A stretch of DNA of 20,275 nucleotides from Obelidium mucronatum (taxonomy: Eukaryota > Chytridiomycota > Chytridiomycetes > Chytridiales > Chytriomycetaceae), in assembly GCA_025765595.1 (NCBI GenBank), contig JAIVFH010000433.1:1-20275 (forward strand), written 5' to 3'. The notes below the pieces were generated by a model. The model saw only the letters and a program-made list of their open reading frames with translations. It had not been told where the DNA came from and did no database searches. Below, piece after piece: positions 10,193 to 20,275 of the stretch. A program made the position numbers and the translations under genes. The number at the start of each line of letters is the position of its first letter. The stretch's first letter is position 1.

Positions 10193-10502
10193 TTAAAGAT
10201 CGCGCTGTTTCACTGGATCATTCTTGTTGATTGCACCCCTTTTGTTTATGAAGGAGTCTGGGTCTTGAAAGAAATCTCCTCTATGACTGGGACGATTAAA
10301 GGCCCGTCTTTCAGCAAACGCTCTTTTCACGCGATTGCTTCGACGGTGGTCATGTGGACTTCCGTTGGTGTGGTCTATGCGTATAATCAGATTCTCAGTT
10401 CTCAAGATTCTGCAAGTCTCACTTACCAGAATCAGCAGAAACCAACGCAATTAAAATACAGATAAGGATCACAATCGTTGATATAAACTGGTTTGCTTTC
10501 AT
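10193..10502 (-). CDS. Small secreted peptide precursor with dibasic sites (novel candidate)
   Basis: Two-exon gene, not recognised as any known family. Exon 1 is 10502..10427 and exon 2 is 10374..10193, joined across a 52-nt intron with a strong donor (GTAAGTGAG), a CTGAT branch-like element and a CATAG acceptor. The 85-aa product opens with a textbook signal peptide: MKANQ, a hydrophobic core (ISTIVILICILIAL, residues 7-20) and VSA before a likely cleavage after residue 23. The mature part is basic and hydrophilic, with no cysteine, and has VKR (41-43), ERR (47-49) and NKR (69-71), typical of Kex2-type processing. It therefore looks like a prepropeptide or a small secreted protein. It sits 108 bp after the kinase stop and 61 bp (or 19 bp) before the XPF start, same strand. 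An opposing 66-residue frame on the + strand is considered a shadow. Confidence 0.6.
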
Positions 10503-10610
10503 ATATTCTCGCGTTTGATGTAAATCCTCAAACAGAAAGCCCACACTCACATAGAGAAAACAAATCAAAAAAGTCAAATAAAAAATAGCACATAAAAAAA
10601 AAAGAATCTA

Positions 10611-12866
<2,256 letters not shown>

Positions 12867-13024
12867 ATCTTTTTTTTGATATATATGTTATGAACTTTGG
12901 TCAATGGTATATATAATTCTAGTTTGTGATGGGTGTGTTCCCTTTTTTTTTGTTTGAGAAAAAAGGAAACAATGGAAGCTTCTTTTCTTTCCACAGAGTT
13001 GACGACGATATAGATGTATTGGAA

Positions 13025-13057
13025 TTAGCTTGGGAAAATCTAAGTTTAGCTTGGGAA
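13025..13057. repeat. 12-bp direct repeat upstream of the kinase
   Basis: TTAGCTTGGGAA occurs at 13025-13036 and again at 13046-13057, 21 bp start to start (two helical turns), about 160-190 bp before the kinase ATG. It could be a paired binding site. No known factor was recognised. Confidence 0.45.
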
Positions 13058-13347
13058 CGGGTAAGAAAAAACTTGACATTAGCATGAAAAGGGGGGATAA
13101 TTGGAATGGATAGAAAAAAAATGCGATACAGGTAAGATATTTATTGCTTATAATAATAATTCCTATTTTATTTTGTTGTTTACTCTACTTTTTAAAAAGT
13201 CCGTTTTACATTCCTTCTCATTAAAAAAAAACGTCCAAAACCAAAAACAACACTCGAAGCAGTAATAAGGGGGGAAACAAGTAATAATACAGATGGTGAT
13301 ATACCAAAAAAAAAAAAAATAATCATACAAATCCCAAAAGGGGTATA

Positions 13348-13368
13348 CATTGCTTTTAAAAAGCAATG
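13348..13368. repeat. 21-bp palindrome
   Basis: Perfect 10-bp arms CATTGCTTTT and AAAAGCAATG around a single central A, about 230 bp beyond the SKN7-like stop codon. It could be a hairpin in the 3' region of that transcript or a DNA site upstream of the kinase. Confidence 0.5.
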
Positions 13369-13596
13369 ACCAATTATAAGAGGGAAGAGGTATAAGGTGA
13401 AAAAGAAATAATAAAGTGCATATGGCAAAAAAAAAAAAAAAAAAAAGAGGAAGAAGCGACCAAAAACGGCACAATCGCGCAACACCATTAGACTACTACC
13501 CAAAATAAAACGAAACCAAAAAAGAACACCCACGTAATTTTCAATACCCAAAAAAGCCAAAAAAAAAGGGAGCAAGATCGACCACTTTGAGCTGGT

Positions 13597-16192
13597 TCAA
13601 ACATCCATATCAACCAACTTCAAAGCATCCTTCAACCCTTTCGGACTGAACGGTTTAAACAAAATCTGTGACACCCCCACGGCATTATACCGCTCCATAT
13701 CCATAGGCAAAACAGGAACCCCACTCAACACAATCACTCTCGCATTAACATCGAGACTCGACTTTAATTGCTGGATAATTTGGACTCCTTCCTTTTGCTG
13801 GAGTGTGATATCAAGCATCACCAAATCATATGTTTTCTTTGGGGCAAGCGAGTTGTCGTTTGTTGCTCCTGCTGTGGTTGCCGTTGTGTTGGTCGAGTTG
13901 TAAGTCGCGTACAAGTCTTCCCACGTTGGGGATATAAAGTCACAGGATATATTAAAGATTGTAAAATGGGTTCCAATGATTTGACGGTATACAGCGTGTT
14001 GCTCGATTACAAGGGATCGGTATTTTGGATTAGAGAGGTGTTTCTGTTTGTAAACTGGCGCAACGGATTCATATATGGCAGGCATGTTCAAACTGGTCGC
14101 TCCCTGCATGGGATGGGCACTCAATGGATTGAGTGGTGGCGATATATGGGTTCCAGCATTTCGGGAATGCAAGTGCTGTTGTTGTTGATGTTGCTGTTGG
14201 CGTGGGTGGTGGCTGTATTGTTGATGTTGCTGTTGGTTCGATGATGGGAATGGGTTTTGTGGCATGTAGTCTGGCTGGTTTGCAAGGTACTGTAGAATCA
14301 TATTTACATCACCGTTTATATCTTCAATATTACTGAATGGCGAATTGCCGCCTTCACTGCTAGAGGAAGCTCCAGCGGGAGTTCCATATTGAGGCATCAT
14401 AGGCATGGGGAGTTGAGGAGACATTGCATGGTTACTGTTGCTGTTCACGGAAAGATTCATCAGTTGTTGGTGAGTTGGTTGAAGCATGGGTGACGCGGAT
14501 TGTTGAGACGACAGGCTTTGTGATCTCTGAAGGAGGTGGCGGTGGGACGACTGCGATGGCATAGCTAGTTGCATGCCCGGAGGCGGGTTGTTTCGAATCA
14601 TTTGAAGCATTTGCCGCTTTTGATAGCTCCCAACTGGTGGAGTTAACGGTTAAGCCGAATTAGTGGAGGTTTAATTTTGTCGACATCGAAGAAGCACGCA
14701 CCAACACCATTATTAGTTTCAACACGCGATAAATCTTGCATGACTTGATCTTGCCAAGCGACAATTGTCTTCAAAAACTTCATTTCCTAGAAAAAAACAG
14801 GTTCAGAAAAAAAAATACCCCAAATTAAATACCCCCCAAAAAAAGACAACAAACAAAGACATACATTTTTCAAATTATCATAATCTTGATTCACTTGCGA
14901 CAGCTGGATTTGGGCTTTTTGCTGCACCGATTCCAACTCACGGACCTTGCTATCCAGCCTTTTGATTAAAGCAAACGACTGTTGCTCCGCTGCCATGGCA
15001 GCAGCTCCATCAATATATTGATTGGTGTATGCTTCATTTTTCAAAATAACATCATTGGATCGAGAGCCGATCTCATCGGAGTCCAATCGTTTAACAGGTA
15101 CTTTCTTGCGCGAGATATCTCTGAGCAAATCCGGGCGATCTTTCATAAAAGAGGGATGCTTGAATTCAGAAGACTGTTGGTTTTGGGTGGGTGCCCCCAA
15201 GAAAGAGAAGTTTTTTAAGTTTGGAACCCAATCATAGAGAAAAGAATAAAAAAAAAAAGGAAGCAACCAATGACGCACCATCTCCCCATACAACCGCGTA
15301 GACAGTTCTGTCACCTTCACTTTATGAAAATCATACTTGTTGAGCTGGCGAACAAAGCTTTGAAAATTCTTGTGTTTGAAAAGTCGCGGTAGCACAGAGA
15401 CTGCGAATTCGTTGGAGTCTGACACGATAAAAGAGTCGCCCGCTGTTGACCATTTTATTTGATCAGGGTATTCTTGGTCTTGGATAGCCCTAAAAAACCC
15501 CGATCGTGGTTGGGGGGGATGTGTTGGATCGGTGATTAATAAATGAAGTGCCAAAGAACCAAAGGAGGAGGAAAGAAGAGAAAATAACAAGAAAGGGAAT
15601 TATTGGTGGCGTTTAGAAGTGCGTGATGACGGAGTGACAAAAAAGGAGGAAGTTGTAAAATGGCACGCGGTTTTTCGTTTTTGCAAACGCCAGAACGCAA
15701 ATGCAATACGGCAGGCAGGAAGGGATACCGAAGTGAAAGCAGAAAACATTCTTCCTTTTTTCGATGCATAAGAGGGATGATAGAGAACCCAAATCCAATC
15801 GAGCAAAGCATTTGATGTGATTGCACCACCACCACAGGATCCCAACCCAACAACTTTACGAGCAAAGAGCGAAAAAAGACCGAAGTTCCTTACTTAAAGA
15901 GCTTATTGATGAATTCAGACACTGCCGCTCTTTTCCGCTTCTTGGATGCTGCTCCCGCCTGGCCAATTGACGCAGCAGTGCCAATGCCCGCTTCTTCCGG
16001 TTCGTCAAAGTCTGAGCCTTCATCGTCCTCGTCCCTGGTGTACGATGGCGCAGTGACCGTGACTACCCTCCTGGCAGCTCCGGTGGGCGATGCTGCGGTG
16101 TACATTGCCTGCGTGGAGTGGTGGTGGCCCGAGGGGGTTGGCGGCGATGCTGTTGGCGGCGGCTGGAACGATGAAGCTGTGGGAGAAGACAT
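13597..16192 (-). CDS. SKN7: SKN7-like HSF-domain transcription factor with atypical receiver domain
   Basis: Nuclear regulator of the Skn7/Prr1 type, which in fungi links phosphorelay and oxidative or osmotic stress to transcription. Five exons (16192..15894, 15489..15279, 15173..14865, 14786..14702, 14633..13597) encode 646 aa. The N-terminus is Ser/Pro/Thr-rich with an acidic patch and a KKRKR nuclear signal. The HSF-type DNA-binding domain spans about 90-190 (EFINKLFKAIQDQEYPDQIKW, FQSFVRQLNKYDFHKVK, EFKHPSF). A coiled coil follows (about 226-295), then a Gln/His-rich linker, and a C-terminal receiver (about 507-646). The receiver keeps the phosphoacceptor (D576 in VMLDIT) and K628 (LFKPF), but the acidic pair that binds Mg2+ is Gln513-His514, and the Thr/Ser switch is S605. 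Intron 2 (15278..15174, 105 nt) is stopless and in frame. Intron 1 (404 nt) is unusually long for this window and carries a GGCACGCG box at 15662. Confidence 0.92.
14171..14237. repeat. Gln/His-coding triplet-rich tract in SKN7-like gene
   Basis: Imperfect GTT/GCT/GAT triplets on the + strand encode runs such as QQQHQQ and HQQQQH in the linker between coiled coil and receiver. A length-variable linker is common in this factor family. Confidence 0.7.
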
Positions 16193-17464
16193 TCTATCGG
16201 CGAGAGTGTACGTAAGTGTCGCTTTCCACGGAACTTGAAAATAATATCAAAATTGTTAGGGATTCTGTTGGGTGAGGAGGTGCTTCAAGCCAAAAAAAAA
16301 ACACTTTTCTCTGATGACTTAGCACCGGGACAAGTTAATTTCATCGGATTCAGACACCGAAATAAGAGTCGTTGTGGACCCTCATTCCACTTGGCTTAAA
16401 GGGTGCGAGTACGGTGTTGACTTGTGTGTATTGCATCGAACTGCTTGTAAATGCAAGAATGCCCAATATACCTTGATTATTGTGTTTGTCAGCAAACCAG
16501 GGACATACATGGGTAAACCCTACGAGATATGGTTCGGATCGCGTGTTCTATTCTCGAGGGAAAACTTGGAATTTGCTGTTGCTCATTAATAATTGTCATT
16601 CTGGTGCAACATATATTGGGATTAATCTCCATATCACGTCACGCTGCAGATATCACAATTACCCAATTGATTTACATATACCTTAAGCGTTATTTTATTC
16701 CGATAAAAGCTATTTATCTTCATTCTGTCAAATATTTTCTGTTCACTGCTTTGATTTTTGAAAGGAGTATTTGTTTATTTGGAGCCAGAGCATATCGTCT
16801 TGGTGAAATTGCGTTCTTTGTGTGTCCTTTTATATACGTCAACAAGGAATTTACAGTTCAAGTTGCCCTGATTGTTTAAGGGAAAACCTATAGACACAAC
16901 CGGCCAATGCATGCGAAAACAAGGAGATCGGGCAGAGATTGAGCATGCACAAACCAAATGAAAATACACAAATATAAGGATGCTTGCTTCGGCTGCGCTT
17001 TGCCTATTTGGAGAAGTGGCTGAACAGAAGTTTAGAATCAAATGAACACCATGCCACACTTCTAAAAGCAACAATCCAACTTTGAGAAAACGACATAAAC
17101 CATAACATGAGAAAAGGTGCTGGGTGAAGCGTTTTGCTTAACTTAATATGGCTGACAACCGAACCGTCACTTTTGGTTAATGTTCCAGGCCTGCTTGGAT
17201 ATAAAAATTCACAATTTTAAGACACGTCAAATTTAAGGCCGATAGGTGCTTGAGTAACATTCACAATTTCGACTGGCGCGTGTTGAATTTGCATGTTTCG
17301 TTTTTTGATGGATGCTTTTATGAACGAACGTGACAAAGTAAACGTCATCCCATTTCAAATGACGAAATTCTTCTCCTTCCTGCATCTATCGTCAGTACAG
17401 ATGGTCCTACGGCTCAACGCCTCAATTACATGGTTACAAAAAGTCGAAAAATAAAAAAGCAAAG
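16193..17464. other. Divergent intergenic region between SKN7-like and FSH1 genes
   Basis: About 1.27 kb that should hold both upstream regions. Frames of up to about 115 codons between 16374 and 17074 show no recognisable motif, no convincing splice pattern and no family resemblance. A CGTCAT/ATGACG inverted repeat lies at about 17344-17365, and a CACGCG-containing motif (reverse orientation, near 17275) lies about 190 bp before the FSH1 start. No RNA gene was recognised. Confidence 0.55.
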
Positions 17465-18355
17465 ATGGGGTTTCGAATCCTTTGTCTCCACGGCTACTCT
17501 CAGAACGAGAAAGTATTCAGGAAACGCAGTGCTGTTCTGAGAAAGGATCTTGCAGCTGCTGGTGCTGAACTGAGTGAGTCAGTAGTTTGACGAGACCAAA
17601 TTTCACAACCGCTGACCAGAGTTCTAGTCTACGTTACTGCCCCTCATTTGGCTCCGGTTCCTGACCAAGAGCTCGATGCAATGACCGAGGTTGAGCGATT
17701 GCGATTGCATTCTGAGCAGAGTAAGGGCGGATGTTGATGTTTTACTGACAAAGAGTCTGATATCCCTACCCAGAACCTGAAGACGTTTTGAAGGGTTGGT
17801 GGGTTTCAAATGCCGAAAAGACAGGGCAAGTCGGATACAAGGAATCCATCCAGTTGTTGAAGAAGTGAGATTTCTTGTTCTTGTGTCAACAAAGCATATC
17901 ATCGCTCAAACCCTATATGCTTCTTCAGAATCTGGATTGAACAAGGTCCGTTTGATGGAATCTTGGGCTTCTCTCAGGGTGCTGCTATGGCTCCTCTGCT
18001 TTTATCGGAACTGGCATTTGCATCAACAGTCAATGATGCTACACCTTATATTCTCCCTCGATTCATGATTATTGTCAGTGGATTTGTTTCATCGGCTGTT
18101 ACGGGAATGGCAGATGCGCCTGACCAGGAGAGCGTCTTGAATCTGTGGCCACAGGGGAAAATACCAGTGCCTGCAATGCATGTGATTGGGCTGGGCGACG
18201 CTTGGGTTCTTCCATCAGAAAGCCATCGATTGGTGGAACGATTTGTGGAAGGTGTTTCCGTTGTGATTGAGCATGAAGGGGGTCATTACATTCCCACAAC
18301 GGCAGATATGCGAACTCGGTTTAAGGAATTCGTTGCGTCTCAAACCTCGACATAA
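17465..18355 (+). CDS. FSH1: FSH1-family serine hydrolase
   Basis: Alpha/beta-hydrolase of the FSH1 (family of serine hydrolases 1) group, cytosolic, substrates mostly unknown. Four exons (17465..17573, 17628..17720, 17774..17864, 17929..18355) join in phase to a 239-aa protein, close to the usual family size. The start MGFRILCLHGYSQN is the typical first beta strand and oxyanion-side loop; GAELIYVTAPH and KPEDVLKGWW are recreated by splicing. The nucleophile elbow is GFSQG with S113, the acid is D188 in GLGDAWV, and the base is H217 in EGGHYIP, so the catalytic triad is complete. Introns are 54, 53 and 64 nt. It converges with the G alpha gene, with about 100 bp between stop codons. The substrate cannot be inferred. 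Confidence 0.94.
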
Positions 18356-18456
18356 TTTAATACAAATTGCGTTTGCTTTATGTATTTATATGGCATTTTT
18401 TTTTTGTCTCTTATGTTTACCGCTTTTAATCGGCAAGTTCAATACACAAAATGCTT

Positions 18457-20049
18457 TCACATCAACCCTGCAGATTGCAAATTATTTCTGTTGGTTTGAG
18501 TTTGTTAATTCTGGGAAAGAGTAAGATCGCTCGGAGCTTACACTAAGATACTCTCGATTACCGTAGCCAAAACGACTTTCATTTTGCTAGTATCGTTTGC
18601 TTGGGTATAATGAAAGTAAAGCTGACGATCTAGTTGTTTGTTGAAGGATGCTATTTTCTCACCAAAGAATTTTGCTCCTTCTTTGTGATCGTTTGATCCT
18701 GTATTTTTGTAAGTTACATTTCCCTTTGGCAGTGACAGTAACACTGAACCTTCATATTCAGGAAAATAATCTTTGATGAATGCTCCTTCCAGCTTCTCTT
18801 TCAGCAGGTCAATTTTGTTCATGAATATGATGATGGATGTTTTTTTGAAGGATGGGTGGTTGCAAATGAATGAGAATACAGTTATAGATTCGACGACTTT
18901 TGTTTCAAGAAGTTAAATTCGAGGTTCTTTACATAGCGTCAAAAGTTACTCAACTGCGATTGATCTTCGTGTCTTCCACAGTTACTTGATTGAAGGAGCT
19001 AACGTCAACAAGGAAGAAGATGGAGTTGACGTTGTCGAACACGTGGATCCATTTCCTTCGTTCATTTCTCTGACCTCCAACATCAAACACTTTGAATACT
19101 ATGCCCTTGATTGTGACTTTTGTTTCACTGACTCCAGATGTCATTATTCGAGATGACAAAATATCCTGATTTGTCGGCGTATGTTCGGAGCTGTTGAATT
19201 TATCCACGTCCTGCATGAAACTATGAAACAGGATTAGTTTGATGTACCCACACATTTACTTAGTCTTGCACTCAACTATGAAAGATCCACAATCTGGAAC
19301 TCATTTGACCTTGAAAAGCAATATTGCACTCCCGGATCGTTCCAAATCAGTTTAATTGCTTCCAGCAGATCTTTCGGTAAGGGCTCCTTGTAGTTGAGGG
19401 CCCCTGCCTCCTTTAACTTCCTAATCGCGACCTTCATCGCATCGATGTTCCCAGCCATCATATCAGATAACTATACAGCCTCGCAGCTTCGACGGCAATC
19501 GGATTAAATCGCCCGCCACTTGTTACACCCATATCCGAACTCCTACTCTGAGATATGTCTTCAAGAATGCAACTCGCACCACAAGCGCCACGCTTCAGTA
19601 GACTTGGCGGAAAACTTTTTCGGATCCAATTCTTTCGTATCAAATCCGTAAGGAATCTGTAATGCCTCCATCGCGTCCATCAAGATCTTTACAGTGTCAA
19701 AAATATTTTTTCGAACGGCTGAACGGAAGAGTTGCACATCATCGTCCGTGAAACCACCGCCATGTATAATCCTCAGTTGCTTAAGGACAGTCGATTTTCC
19801 TGTCTCGGCAGTTCCTGTGGTGCGTTCACAAACCAGTTACAAACATGGTACGACGATACGTGTTTCTTTCTTTTAATTACCCAGGAGCAAGATCTTGATT
19901 TCTTTCGGTCCCCTTTCGTCTGCTATTTGGCGATCGATCTCTTTGCTTCGAAGGACAGCGTTTTTGGGATCGGCTGAAGATCCAGGAATACCACCTTCAA
20001 TGTTTGCTGGTGGTCCTGGGGATATTTCCTTGGACCCACAACTACCCAT
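18457..20049 (-). CDS. GPA: Heterotrimeric G-protein alpha subunit, altered P-loop, one unresolved frame break
   Basis: GTP-binding signal transducer at the plasma membrane, coupling receptors to effectors. The start MGSCGS offers Gly2 for myristoylation and Cys4 for palmitoylation. Exons supported by conserved blocks are 20049..19881, 19814 to about 19600, about 19464..19277, 19220..18955, 18896..18542 and a 31-nt last exon 18487..18457. Motifs: P-loop GTAETGKST (A59 where G alpha normally has Gly), switch I SSRIMTSGV with the Arg and Thr kept, FDVGGQRNERRKWIHVF with the catalytic Gln, NKID, and TQAND where TCATD is usual. The last exon supplies NNLQSAGLM, the receptor-coupling tail. Between about 19610 and 19465 the helical-domain coding sequence switches to another open frame (CILEDISQSRSSDMG, VEAARLYSYL) and back, so either two small opposite indels or undetected introns are present. 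If the indels are real the gene is broken. Confidence 0.85.
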
Positions 20050-20275
20050 TTTGACCTGTGCTGCTTATGTGAAGTTGGCCCTCTTGGCTGAAATGGTTGA
20101 ACGGCTATTTTTTCAAGTTCTTTGTTTGAAATCGGTGCAAGGAAAAAAGTGCCGCAGCGAAAGAAAAACGCAATTCGGACCGGTATTTCTTGTGTTCAGT
20201 TGTATTTAAAGTTTGCAAAAGGGTTGTGATTGTTCATCTCGTGGTTGGTTCAGCTTGGACATGAGAATGAGAATT
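20050..20275. other. Upstream flank of the G alpha gene
   Basis: Presumed 5' UTR and promoter side of the G alpha gene up to the window edge. No motif or other coding region is supported. Confidence 0.4.

Larger units (their letters stand above)
12867..13596. other. AT-rich intergenic region between SKN7-like gene and kinase
   Basis: Contains the 3' flank of the SKN7-like gene and the kinase upstream region. It has several long poly-A runs on the + strand (around 13305-13318 and 13427-13446), a 12-bp direct repeat and a 21-bp near-perfect palindrome. Short open frames here are rich in Phe/Leu from poly-T and are not credible genes. Confidence 0.6.

Noticed and set aside
10265..10465. 66-codon + strand frame with a possible membrane segment
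   Set aside because: It overlaps the minus-strand peptide gene, whose signal peptide, strong splice donor and dibasic sites form a more coherent gene. The + frame shows no family resemblance. Transcript data could still reverse this.
13163..13575. Phe/Leu-rich minus-strand frames resembling membrane proteins
   Set aside because: Hydrophobicity comes from poly-A/poly-T homopolymers. There is no conserved pattern.
16374..17074. Several 65-115 codon frames on both strands
   Set aside because: No start context, splice pattern or recognisable domain. They overlap each other in AT-rich divergent intergenic DNA.
17465..17500. tRNA B-box-like string TTCGAATCC
   Set aside because: It is the coding start of FSH1 (MGFRILCLHG); no cloverleaf can be drawn around it.
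18538..18560. G alpha lacking its C-terminal tail (a receptor-uncoupled form)
   Set aside because: The apparent early stop lies in a 54-nt intron; the downstream 31-nt exon restores the canonical tail.

Overview
The window is nuclear DNA of a eukaryote with short introns. The supported introns run from about 51 to 105 nt, with one of 404 nt. The protein set is fungal: an SKN7-type regulator with an HSF DNA-binding domain and a receiver domain, PHO-4/Pho89-type phosphate symporters, an FSH1 hydrolase, and compact gene spacing. Intergenic DNA and introns are AT-rich with long poly-A/T runs, while some coding regions are very GC-rich. An early-diverging (chytrid-like, zoosporic) fungus is my best guess. 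That placement is inference from the gene set and was not tested against a database.

Layout, left to right. (1) 1-3664: two tandem, same-strand PiT-family phosphate:cation symporter genes. The first runs off the left edge. The second is complete (545 aa). Both share a phase-1 intron at the same codon and a pair of GGCACGCG boxes upstream of the ATG. (2) 3665-4999: long intergenic region with no recognisable gene. (3) 5000-5845: a GC-rich ankyrin-repeat gene on the + strand. (4) 5962-10131, minus: an 11-exon XPF/Rad1/Rad16 structure-specific endonuclease with an intact GDx(n)ERKx3D site. (5) 10193-10502, minus: a small two-exon gene for an 85-residue secreted, dibasic-site-rich peptide, ending 61 bp or less before the XPF start. 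(6) 10611-12866, minus: a MARK/PAR-1-type kinase with UBA and KA1 domains. (7) 13597-16192, minus: an SKN7-like factor whose receiver domain has lost its metal-binding acidic pair. (8) 17465-18355, plus: an FSH1-family serine hydrolase. (9) 18457-20049, minus: a heterotrimeric G-protein alpha subunit, convergent with FSH1, with an altered P-loop and one stretch that cannot be read in a single frame.

Exon structures were built by hand by joining GT-AG introns so that conserved family blocks become contiguous. In four introns the length is a multiple of three and there is no in-frame stop, so naive translation reads through them. Functionally the window mixes nutrient uptake (phosphate), signalling (G alpha, MARK kinase, SKN7), DNA repair (XPF) and a possible secreted signal. 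I see no operon-like logic beyond the phosphate transporter pair. No tRNA, rRNA, transposon or CRISPR array was recognised.
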